Below, piece by piece: positions 47,031 through 56,262 of a DNA stretch of 64,000 bases. The DNA is from Brevundimonas lenta (GTDB taxonomy: Bacteria; Pseudomonadota; Alphaproteobacteria; Caulobacterales; Caulobacteraceae): NCBI RefSeq assembly GCF_014196335.1, contig NZ_JACIDM010000003.1, positions 310,001-374,000 of the forward strand, in the 5' to 3' direction. The notes beneath the pieces are model-generated. The model did no database searches. It was not told the DNA's origin and saw only the letters and a program-made list of their open reading frames with translations. How positions within the stretch are numbered: position 1 is the stretch's first letter; each line of letters begins with the position of its first letter. Made by a program: the position numbers and the translations under genes.

Positions 47031-47969
47031 TCAGGCCTTGGTCGCGATCAGCACGCACGAGATGCTGGCGTTGTATTTCACCGCCCGCTCCAGCGTATAA
47101 CCGGTGACCGGGAAGTCGTGGGACACGTCGATGCGGAAGCCCTGGTCCTCGACAAATTTCGAGAACTCTCCGGACGACCGCCACAGGTAGATGTGGTCCG
47201 GCGCGGGGCTGTTGATCGGCACATGGATGAAGATGCGGCCGCCCGGCTTCAGCGCCGCGTGCAGGCTGCGCAGGGCCAGGTCGGGGCGTTCCAGATGCTC
47301 CAGCACCTCGGAGATGACGGCGGCCTCGAACTCCTCGATGCGGCTCGGGGCCTCCATCACGTCCTGCTGGACGAGGGCGATCTCGCGCGTGACGCCCAGC
47401 GTCTTCAGCGCCTCTCGCGTCTCCAGAATGCTGGCAGTGCTGACGTCCCACGCCTCCAGCCGGGCGATGTTCGGCGCCCGCGAGGCGAAATACAGGAAGA
47501 AGCCGTGGCCGGGTCCGACCTCGAGGTAGGAGGCGCCGTCCGGCAGGGCCGGCAGGAACTCGCGGCGGAAGGTGTCGAAGGCGCGGGCGTGCGGATCCCA
47601 GATGACCTGCGAGATCAGCAGACCCCGCATGTATTTTCCCATGTACTCGTGGTCGCTGTAGACCTCGTCATAGGCTTCCTGGAACGTCGACAGGCGATAG
47701 CGGCCCTCGCGCTGGAAGAACATTTCCTCTTCCAGAAAGCGCTCGGACATCCAGCGATAGTCTTCGACGTAGCGGCTCAGGGAGTCGCCGACATTGGCGA
47801 GGGCCAGGGCCGCGAACTCCTCGGTCCGCTGAAGAAAAGCGTCGTCGTCGTTACGGAACCGCGTCTCGCAATAACGGCGATGTTCCGGCCAGACCCGCAG
47901 AACTTCATCGACGGTCGTGCGCAGGCTGGGATAGGGCGCGAGTTTCTCGGCGATATCTTGCACCGTCAT
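47031..47969 (-). CDS. Class I SAM-dependent methyltransferase
   Basis: A 312-residue enzyme with SAM motif I YLEVGPGHGFFLYFAS, acidic loop AWDVS and motif FEAAVISEVLEHLERPDLAL; the start MTVQDIAEKLAPY was chosen at ATG 47969. A longer in-frame reading at 48029 has no ribosome site. It is the first gene of the leftward operon ending with the SGNH protein. A likely role is methylation of the glyceryl or sugar hydroxyl in the same decoration pathway, but no acceptor can be read from the sequence. Confidence 0.8.
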   Translation of the reverse strand: MTVQDIAEKLAPYPSLRTTVDEVLRVWPEHRRYCETRFRNDDDAFLQRTEEFAALALANVGDSLSRYVEDYRWMSERFLEEEMFFQREGRYRLSTFQEAYDEVYSDHEYMGKYMRGLLISQVIWDPHARAFDTFRREFLPALPDGASYLEVGPGHGFFLYFASRAPNIARLEAWDVSTASILETREALKTLGVTREIALVQQDVMEAPSRIEEFEAAVISEVLEHLERPDLALRSLHAALKPGGRIFIHVPINSPAPDHIYLWRSSGEFSKFVEDQGFRIDVSHDFPVTGYTLERAVKYNASISCVLIATKA

Positions 47970-48113
47970 TCCTGTCTGGTTACCGGGAAGGGACCCTTTT
48001 CGAATGCCCCGTTTTGGCGGACAGGCCAAGCCTGAACGACAGAACCGGAGCGGGATTTCGAGCAGGAGCCCCCATCAAGCTTTGCCGCAACGCGGAAAGC
48101 GGCGAGGAGATGC

Positions 48114-49031
48114 ATGCCGGTGAAAAAAATCCTCGTCACAGGCGCGACCGGTTTCCTCGGCCGGGCCGTCGTCGACCACCTGCTCGACCGGGGGCGGACG
48201 CTGCGGGCCGCCGTGCGTCGGGAGCTGGGACTGTGCCCCAGGGGCGTTGAGGTCGTGGCCGTCGGCGACCTGTCGGAAGCGACCGACTGGACCGCCGCCC
48301 TCGTCGATGTCGACGCCGTGGTCCACTGCGCCGGGCGGGCGCACGTGCTGCGGGAAACCGCCGACGATCCGCTGGTCGAGTTCCGGGCCGTGAACACCGC
48401 CGCCACCCTGGCCCTGGCCCGACAGGCGGCGCAGGCCGGCGTGCGCCGCCTGATCTTCATTTCCAGCATCGGCGTCAACGGGGCCGAAACAAGCGGCCGG
48501 GGCTTCCGCCACGACGATCCGCCGAACCCGCATTCGCCCTACGCCGTCTCCAAGGCCGAGGCAGAGGAAGGCCTGACCGCCATCGCCGACGAGACGGGGC
48601 TGGAGGTGGTGATCATTCGCCCGCCGCTGATCACCGGCCGCGATCCGAAGGGCAATCTGGCGACGCTGAACAGCATCCTCGCCAAGGGCCTGCCCCTGCC
48701 CTTCGGCCTCGCCACGAAAAACCGCCGCGACCTGGTTTCGCGCGAGGTGCTCAGCGACCTGATCGACGTGGTGATCGACCACCCGGAGGCCGCGGGCCAG
48801 ACCTTCCTCGTCAGCGACGGCGCGCCGGTCTCGACGCGGGCCCTGCTGGAGCAGATGGCGGCCGCCGAGGGACGATCGCTCACGCTTCTGCCGGTCCCCA
48901 CCGCCCTGATGTCCATGCCTCTGAAGATGGCAGGCAAGGGCGCGATGGCGTCCCAGCTGTTCGGCGACCTCGAGGTCGATATCGAACACACGAAAGCGAC
49001 GCTGAACTGGTCGCCGCCGGGTCGCGGATAG
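48114..49031 (+). CDS. NAD-dependent sugar epimerase/reductase, UDP-4-keto-6-deoxy-GlcNAc reductase-like
   Basis: A 305-residue extended SDR with ILVTGATGFLGRAVVDHLL, VHCAGRAHVLRE, FISSIGVNGAETSGRGF and the Tyr/Lys pair in SPYAVSKAEAEEGL; IIRPPLITG follows. It resembles the WbpV/QuiNAc type 4-reductases that act after a PglF-like dehydratase to give UDP-QuiNAc, the usual primer sugar for a phosphoglycosyltransferase. ATG 48114 follows GGCGAGGAG. The divergent methyltransferase operon shares its 144-base control region. Confidence 0.75.
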   Translation: MPVKKILVTGATGFLGRAVVDHLLDRGRTLRAAVRRELGLCPRGVEVVAVGDLSEATDWTAALVDVDAVVHCAGRAHVLRETADDPLVEFRAVNTAATLALARQAAQAGVRRLIFISSIGVNGAETSGRGFRHDDPPNPHSPYAVSKAEAEEGLTAIADETGLEVVIIRPPLITGRDPKGNLATLNSILAKGLPLPFGLATKNRRDLVSREVLSDLIDVVIDHPEAAGQTFLVSDGAPVSTRALLEQMAAAEGRSLTLLPVPTALMSMPLKMAGKGAMASQLFGDLEVDIEHTKATLNWSPPGRG

Positions 49032-49068
49032 GCTAGAAAACGGAACAAGCGTGCGTCGGAGGGTCGGT

Positions 49069-50100
49069 TTGAGCGTCTTCATCATCGCCGAGGCGGGCGT
49101 GAACCATAACGGCGACGCCGACCGGGCCTTGGGCATGGTCGACGCGGCGAAGGCGGCGGGCGCCGACGCGGTGAAGTTCCAGACCTTCTCGGCCGACAAG
49201 CTGGCGGCGCCCGGCGCGGAAAAGGCCGACTACCAGAAGCGCGAGACCGGCGAGGGCAACCAGCACGAAATGCTGAAGGCGCTGGAGATGTCGGAAGACC
49301 TCCACCACCGCCTGATCGCCCGCTGCCGCGAGGTCGGCATCGAGTTCATGTCGACGCCCTTCGACGAGGAGGCCGCCGACTTCCTGGTCGACGCCGGCAT
49401 GGCGCGGATCAAGGTCCCGTCCGGCGAGATCGTGAACCACCCCTTCCTGCGCCATCTGGCGGCGAAGAACCGGCCGATGATCGTCTCGACCGGCATGGCC
49501 ACGATGGACGAGATCGTCGAGGCCGTGGCCGTCATCGCGGAGACGCGGGCGAAGCACGGCTTCGACGCCTCGCTGGGCGACACGGTCACCATCCTGCACT
49601 GCACCTCCAACTATCCGGCCGCGCCGTCGGATGTGAACCTGCGCGCCATGCGCACCATCGGCGAGGTCACCGGCCTGCCGGTCGGCTATTCGGACCACAC
49701 CCTGGGCCTGGCCGTCTCGACCGCCGCCGTCGGCCTCGGCGCGACGGTGATCGAGAAGCATTTCACCCTCGACCCGACCCTGCCCGGCCCCGACCACCGC
49801 GCCTCCCTGACCGTCAAGCAGCTGACTGATCTCGTCGGCCAGATCCGCGACGTCGAGGCGGCGCTGGGCTCGTCGGTCAAGGCGCCGACGGCGGCCGAGC
49901 TGCCGGTGCGCGCGGTCGCCCGCCGCTCGGTCATGGCCCGCACCGCCCTGCCCGCCGGCCACGTGCTGACCGAGGCCGATCTGATCCTGCTGCGTCCCGC
50001 CTCCGGCATCGCGCCGAAACATTTCGACGAACTCCCCGGCCGGTCGCTGAAAAGCGCCGTGACCGCCGGCGAGCCCCTGACCTGGGAGCACCTGGCCTGA
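49069..50100 (+). CDS. neuB: Nonulosonic acid synthase, NeuB/LegI family
   Basis: A 343-residue TIM-barrel enzyme that condenses phosphoenolpyruvate with an N-acyl mannosamine-type sugar. It has FIIAEAGVNHNGDADRALGM, AVKFQTFSAD, GIEFMSTPFDEEAADFL, IKVPSGEIVNHPFL, VSTGMATMDEI, LHCTSNYP, VGYSDHTLGL and FTLDPTLPGPDHRASL. A C-terminal SAF domain (RRSVMARTALPAGHVLTEADL) follows. TTG 49069 is the start because GGAGGG lies five bases before it; a GTG at 49051 lacks a site. With PglDEF genes beside it, the product is likely a legionaminic-type acid. Confidence 0.94.
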   Translation: MSVFIIAEAGVNHNGDADRALGMVDAAKAAGADAVKFQTFSADKLAAPGAEKADYQKRETGEGNQHEMLKALEMSEDLHHRLIARCREVGIEFMSTPFDEEAADFLVDAGMARIKVPSGEIVNHPFLRHLAAKNRPMIVSTGMATMDEIVEAVAVIAETRAKHGFDASLGDTVTILHCTSNYPAAPSDVNLRAMRTIGEVTGLPVGYSDHTLGLAVSTAAVGLGATVIEKHFTLDPTLPGPDHRASLTVKQLTDLVGQIRDVEAALGSSVKAPTAAELPVRAVARRSVMARTALPAGHVLTEADLILLRPASGIAPKHFDELPGRSLKSAVTAGEPLTWEHLA

Positions 50101-50102
50101 GC

Positions 50103-51233
50103 ATGCGGCGCATCTGCTACATCAGCGGCACCCGCGCCGACTTCGGCCTGATGCGGTCCACGCTGCAGATTCTGCGCGACCATGTGGAGGTGGACCTGGC
50201 GGTCATCGCCACCGGCATGCACCTGTCGCCCTGGTACGGAAACACGGTCGAGGAGATCGAGGCCGCCGGTCTGCGCATCGCCGCCCGCGTGCCCGTGCCG
50301 CTGGAGCCCGCGACCGGGGCGACCATGGCGCGGAATATCGGGACCATGGTCTCCGCCTTCGTCGACACCCTGGAAAGCGAGCGGCCCGACGCCGTCCTGT
50401 TGCTGGGCGACCGCGGCGAGATGCTGGCCGGCGCGCTGGCGGGCATCCACCTGAACATCCCCGTCGCCCACATCCACGGCGGCGAGCGCTCCGGCACCGT
50501 CGACGAACCGGTGCGGCACGCCATCTCCAAACTCAGCCACCTGCATTTCGCGGCGACCGACGAAGCACGCGAGCGGCTGGTGCGCATGGGCGAGGATCCG
50601 GACCGCATCCACGTCACCGGCGCGCCGGGCCTGGACGGCCTGATGGACGGCGAGCTGCCGGACCGCGACGAGGTGCTGCGCCTGCACGGCCTCGACCCGG
50701 CGCGGCCGTTCGCCCTGATGGTCTATCACCCCGTGCTGCAGGAGGCGGAGACCGCCGCAGACGACACGCGCCGCATCCTGAAATCGCTCGCCGACGCCGG
50801 CCTGCAGACCCTGGCCCTGATGCCCAACGCCGACGCGGGCAGCGAGGGCGTGCGCGAGGCTCTCGGCGAGGCGAAGGGCCAGCCCGGCCTGACCGTGCGC
50901 ACCCACCTGGCCCGCCCCGCCTTCATCGCCGCCATGGCCCACGCCGACCTGATGATCGGCAACTCGAGCGCCGGCATCATCGAGGCCGCCAGCTTCGGCA
51001 CGCCGGTGCTGAACGTCGGCCCGCGCCAGAACCTGCGTGAGCGCAACGCCAATGTGCTGGACGTCCCGGCGACGGAGGCCGCGCTGGCCGACGGCGTCGC
51101 CCGCCTGCTGGCGCAGGGACGGCTGGCGCCGCACAACGTCTATGGCGACGGTCGCGCCGGCGAACGCATCGCCCGCCTGCTGGCCACCACGCCGCTGGAC
51201 GGAACCCTGATGATGAAGGTCAACGGATACTGA
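50103..51233 (+). CDS. neuC: Hydrolysing UDP-sugar 2-epimerase, NeuC/LegG family
   Basis: A 376-residue GT-B-fold enzyme: CYISGTRADFGLMRS, VIATGMHLSPWYGNT, LLLGDRGEMLAGALAGIHLNI, AHIHGGERSGTVDEPVRHAI, and MIGNSSAGIIEAASFGTPVLNVGPRQ. The HGGE(R)SGTVDE motif and GNSSAGIIEA mark the hydrolysing NeuC/LegG branch. It releases UDP and inverts C2 to give a ManNAc-type sugar for NeuB. It starts two bases after the neuB stop. Confidence 0.93.
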   Translation: MRRICYISGTRADFGLMRSTLQILRDHVEVDLAVIATGMHLSPWYGNTVEEIEAAGLRIAARVPVPLEPATGATMARNIGTMVSAFVDTLESERPDAVLLLGDRGEMLAGALAGIHLNIPVAHIHGGERSGTVDEPVRHAISKLSHLHFAATDEARERLVRMGEDPDRIHVTGAPGLDGLMDGELPDRDEVLRLHGLDPARPFALMVYHPVLQEAETAADDTRRILKSLADAGLQTLALMPNADAGSEGVREALGEAKGQPGLTVRTHLARPAFIAAMAHADLMIGNSSAGIIEAASFGTPVLNVGPRQNLRERNANVLDVPATEAALADGVARLLAQGRLAPHNVYGDGRAGERIARLLATTPLDGTLMMKVNGY

Positions 51234-51234
51234 G

Positions 51235-51852
51235 ATGATCCACCTGATCGGCGCCGGGGGGCACGCCCGGGTAGTCATCGACGCCCTGCTGGAAAGCGGA
51301 GCCGACCGGTCCGACATCGTCGTCCGCGACGGCCGCTCGGGCCTGACCGGCGCCGACCTTCTGGGCGCCCCGGTCGAAACGCCGGAGATCGATCCCTCGC
51401 TCGCCGGCAGGCGCTTCCACATCGCCATCGGATCGGCTGATGCGCGCGAGCGGCTGGCCGCGGCCGCCGTCGCCGCCGGGGCCGAGCCCGCGTCCATCGT
51501 CCATCCCGCGGCCGTCATATCCCGCTTCGCCACCGTCGAGCCCGGCAGCTTCATCGCCGCCCTCAGCGTCATCGGCCCGGTCGCCCGCATCGGGCGGCAC
51601 GTCATCGTCAATCACGGCGCGGTGGTCGATCACGACTGCCTCGTCGGCGACTTCAGCCACATCGCCCCCAACGCCAGCCTCGGCGGCGGCGTCGCCATCG
51701 GCGCGCGCTGCCTGATCGGCGCGGGCGCCGTCGTCCTGCCCGGCGTCACCATCGGCGACGACGTCACCGTCGGCGCGGGCGCCGTCGTCACCCGCGACAT
51801 CGGCCCCGACCAGACCTGGACCGGCGTCCCCGCCGCCCCGAAAGCCCCCTGA
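51235..51852 (+). CDS. Sugar O/N-acyltransferase, NeuD/PglD family
   Basis: A 205-residue trimeric left-handed beta-helix enzyme with the N-terminal nucleotide-binding half (IGAGGHARVVIDALLESGA) that defines NeuD/PglD. Hexapeptide turns follow: IGPVARIGRHVIVNHGAVVD, HDCLVGDFSHIAPNASLGGG and CLIGAGAVVLPGVTIGDDV. In the PglD role it acetylates the 4-amino group made by the next gene's product. A start two bases after neuC and no gap to the following gene place it in the same operon. Confidence 0.9.
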   Translation: MIHLIGAGGHARVVIDALLESGADRSDIVVRDGRSGLTGADLLGAPVETPEIDPSLAGRRFHIAIGSADARERLAAAAVAAGAEPASIVHPAAVISRFATVEPGSFIAALSVIGPVARIGRHVIVNHGAVVDHDCLVGDFSHIAPNASLGGGVAIGARCLIGAGAVVLPGVTIGDDVTVGAGAVVTRDIGPDQTWTGVPAAPKAP

Positions 51853-53328
<1,476 letters not shown>

Positions 53329-53332
53329 TCCG

Positions 53333-53893
53333 GTGAAGCGCGCCTTCGACTTCGTGATGGCGGCCGGGGCGCTGGTGGTCCTCTCGCCGGTCATGCTGGC
53401 CGCCGCGGTCGCCGTGAAGGCGACGTCGAAGGGCCCGGCGATCTACTGGTCCGACCGGGTGGGCCGCGAAAACCGCCTGTTCAAAATGCCCAAATTCCGC
53501 TCGATGCGGATCGAGACCCCGGCCGTCGCCACCCATCTGCTGACCGACACCACCGTCTGGCTGACGCCGATCGGCGGCTTCCTGCGCAAGAGCAGCCTGG
53601 ACGAACTGCCCCAGCTGTGGAGCATCCTGATCGGCGACATGTCGATCGTCGGGCCGCGCCCGGCCCTGTTCAACCAGGACGACCTGATCGCCCTGCGCAC
53701 CGAGGCCGGAGTCCACACCCTGCGCCCCGGCCTGACCGGCTGGGCCCAGGTCAACGGCCGCGACGAACTGCCCATCCCCGACAAGGTCAGGCTGGACGTC
53801 GAATACCTTCAGAACCGCACCTTCGGCATGGACCTGAAGACCATCTGGATGACCATCGGCAAGGTCCTCCGCGCCCGGGACATTTCGCACTAG
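53333..53893 (+). CDS. Monotopic undecaprenyl-phosphate sugar phosphotransferase, PglC/WcaJ C-terminal type
   Basis: A 186-residue small phosphoglycosyltransferase that loads the first sugar on undecaprenyl phosphate. One N-terminal re-entrant helix (FDFVMAAGALVVLSPVMLAA), then VGRENRLFKMPKFRSMR, the catalytic Asp/Glu in SSLDELPQLWSILIGDMSIVGPRP, RPGLTGWAQVNGRDELP and the C-terminal DVEYLQNRTFGMDLKTIW. Without the five helices of WbaP it is PglC-sized. GTG 53333 follows four bases after the previous stop. The sugar could be QuiNAc or diNAcBac made by genes nearby. Confidence 0.92.
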   Translation: MKRAFDFVMAAGALVVLSPVMLAAAVAVKATSKGPAIYWSDRVGRENRLFKMPKFRSMRIETPAVATHLLTDTTVWLTPIGGFLRKSSLDELPQLWSILIGDMSIVGPRPALFNQDDLIALRTEAGVHTLRPGLTGWAQVNGRDELPIPDKVRLDVEYLQNRTFGMDLKTIWMTIGKVLRARDISH

Positions 53894-53902
53894 GCGGAGA
53901 CG

Positions 53903-55849
53903 TCAGGCCCGCTTGATCGAGACCACGTCGGCGCCCGGCCGGTCGCCGTCCGGCATGACCGTCCGCACGCTGGCCAGCACCTCGAAGATCAGCGACCGGG
54001 TGGCGAGATTGTCGCCGGCGCGGGCGACCCGCTCCAGCTTCTGCACCGTCTGCTCGGTCATCCGCGCGCCCTGGATGCGGTCGGTGACGCACATCAGGCT
54101 CTGGCCGCACATCTCGGCGACCTCGCTGGAATCGACCAGTTCCTCGAACAGCTTCTCGCCGGGGCGAAGGCCGGTGACCTCGATCTCGACGTCCTTGCCG
54201 GGGACCTTGCCGTAGAGGCCGATCAGCTGGCGGGCCAGGTCGAGGATCTTCACCGGCTTGCCCATGTCCAGCACGAACACGCCCAGCGGACCGTCCGGCT
54301 GCTCCGCCGAATGGGCCGTGGCGTGCAGCACCAGCTGCACCGCCTCGGGAATGGTCATGAAGTAGCGCTCGATGTCCGGGTGGGTCAGCGTCACCGGCCC
54401 GCCCCGCTCGATCTGTGCACGGAAGGTCGGAACCACCGAACCGGCCGAACCCAGCACATTGCCGAAGCGCACGACGCTGAAGCGCGTATGACCGCCGTCG
54501 CCCGTCTGCTGCGCGCGCACCACCGCCTCGGCCAGACGCTTGGTCGCGCCCATGACGTTCGGCGGATCGACGGCCTTGTCGGTCGAGATGAAGACCATGT
54601 GCTTCACGCCCGCCGCATTGGCCGCCTCGGCCACGTTCCAGGTGCCGACGACATTGGTCAGCACGCTTTCGCACGGGTGCTTTTCCATCATCGGCACGTG
54701 CTTCAGGGCGGCGGCGTGGAAGACCACGTCCGGACGCTCGCCCCCGAAGGCCTCGTACAGCAGCGCCTTGTTGCGGACGTCGTACAGATATTCGCGGCGC
54801 GACAGGGTCGGCCAGCGGGTCTCGATCTCCTGGTCGATCTTGAACAGACCGAATTCCGAGTTGTCGATCAGCACCAGATGGCCGCAGCCGAGACTGGCAA
54901 CCTGACGGCAGATTTCAGAGCCGATCGAGCCGCCGGCGCCTGTCACCAGCACCCGCTTGCCCGCGACCAGGGCGCGCAGCGGACCGTCGGCCAGACGCAC
55001 CGGCGGGCGCGCCAGAAGCTCCTCCAGCTCGAACCGGCGCATCACCGGCTCGTCGGTGCCGCCGCCCACCTCGACCAGGCTCGGCACGCGCAGCAGGTGC
55101 ACGCCGCGGGTGCGCAGCTGGCCCAGCCGCTCGACGCCGAAATCGGCCGGGGCCAGGGAATCGTCCAGGAAGACGATGGCGGCCTCAATGTCGTGGTCGG
55201 TCAGGTCGTCGAGGATGTCGGCGGCCGCCTTCACGCCCGACAGCACCTTCACGCCGCGCAGCTCGCGCATGGCCGCGCCGGCGGTGTCGGTAACGATCCC
55301 GGCGGGACGGTATTTCTCGCCGCTGCGGGCCAGTTCGCGCAGGAAGGTTTCGACCCGGTCCATACCGCCGACGATGATCAGCGGCATGCTGTCGTCACGC
55401 GCGCCGACGAACGGCGCTATGGCGCGCAGCGCCTCCTTGTCGTGGACGATGCGGCGCAGCAGCACCAGCGCCAGGGTCATGCCGATGTCCAGCACCGGCA
55501 CGATCAGCAGGGTCGAACGCGGCAGCGAGGCGCCGCGCTCGAGGAAGAAGTTGAAGGCCAGGAAGATGCCCGCCGACAGCACCGAGGTGCGCACGATCGG
55601 ACCCACGTCGACGATCGAGACATAGCGCCACAGCGCCCGGTCGGTGCGGAAGAACAGGTCCAGGCCGAAGCCCAGCACGGCGAAGGCGACGGCGTGCGGC
55701 CAGGCGGCCTCGGTGGAGTTCAGCAGGGCGCTGAAGGTGACCGCGTGGCCCGAAGCGACCAGATATCCTCCGATCACCGCCGCCATGCGAATGCCCGCAC
55801 GGGCGGCGACCTTCAGGGTCCGGACGAAAAACGCGCTCGCGATACTCAA
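53903..55849 (-). CDS. Membrane-bound UDP-N-acetylglucosamine 4,6-dehydratase, PglF/WbpM/CapD family
   Basis: A 648-residue protein. Four N-terminal helices carry it in the membrane; a GRM-like domain (LIIVGGMDRVETFLRELARS) follows, then the SDR part with VTGAGGSIGSEICRQ near residue 300, FHAAALKHVPMMEKHPCESV, and the active-site STDKAVDPPNVMGATKR. The last shows Met where most SDRs have Tyr (MxxxK), as in large WbpM/PglF enzymes. It makes UDP-4-keto-6-deoxy-GlcNAc, the shared precursor of QuiNAc, bacillosamine and legionaminic acid. The TTG start at 55849 follows GCAGGT. Its stop is 9 bases from the convergent transferase gene. Confidence 0.93.
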   Translation of the reverse strand: MSIASAFFVRTLKVAARAGIRMAAVIGGYLVASGHAVTFSALLNSTEAAWPHAVAFAVLGFGLDLFFRTDRALWRYVSIVDVGPIVRTSVLSAGIFLAFNFFLERGASLPRSTLLIVPVLDIGMTLALVLLRRIVHDKEALRAIAPFVGARDDSMPLIIVGGMDRVETFLRELARSGEKYRPAGIVTDTAGAAMRELRGVKVLSGVKAAADILDDLTDHDIEAAIVFLDDSLAPADFGVERLGQLRTRGVHLLRVPSLVEVGGGTDEPVMRRFELEELLARPPVRLADGPLRALVAGKRVLVTGAGGSIGSEICRQVASLGCGHLVLIDNSEFGLFKIDQEIETRWPTLSRREYLYDVRNKALLYEAFGGERPDVVFHAAALKHVPMMEKHPCESVLTNVVGTWNVAEAANAAGVKHMVFISTDKAVDPPNVMGATKRLAEAVVRAQQTGDGGHTRFSVVRFGNVLGSAGSVVPTFRAQIERGGPVTLTHPDIERYFMTIPEAVQLVLHATAHSAEQPDGPLGVFVLDMGKPVKILDLARQLIGLYGKVPGKDVEIEVTGLRPGEKLFEELVDSSEVAEMCGQSLMCVTDRIQGARMTEQTVQKLERVARAGDNLATRSLIFEVLASVRTVMPDGDRPGADVVSIKRA

Positions 55850-56262
55850 TTCAGACCTGCCCGATCAGGGTTGTCCCTCCGAGAATGCCGCCAGAGTATT
55901 AGCGACATGCCCTAAAGCGAGTGACGAAGCCTGATCGCCCTTTCAAGTTTGCCCACCGACCGTCCCGGGCACGTCGCAGCTTCACCGCGAAATGACCCGA
56001 ATGCGGCCAATGGGCCGAAGCCGAAAAAGTTCCGGCGCGAAACCGCGTGACCCGGAATGTGTCGCCCCTATGCCACGCAGTTGACGTATGGTGAAGCTAG
56101 GAACCCGTTCATCCGCCGCGACTTCCTGTCCCTGGGCGGCTTGCTCGACGGCCGCATTCCCGCTGCATCGGCACTGACACCGGGGGACAGAAAAACGGGC
56201 GAAGACGTTTTCGCCGCAACGCTCTAGAAGTGGTCCCCGATCGGGGCGTCCGCGGGGAAACG
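55850..56262. other. Gene-free control region between divergent pglF-like and manC-AGE genes
   Basis: This 413-base stretch separates two genes reading outwards. No open frame with a good ribosome site is seen. A TTGACG around 56082 is a possible -35, but no good -10 follows. A TGACACCGGGGGAC at 56175 resembles the pectin operator on its left half only. It is likely to hold the promoters of both transcripts; I see no further structure. Confidence 0.5.

Noticed and set aside
56175..56188. A further pectin operator (TGACACCGGGGGAC)
   Set aside because: Only the left half and core match; the right half lacks TGTCA or TTNCC symmetry, and the neighbouring genes are glycan genes.
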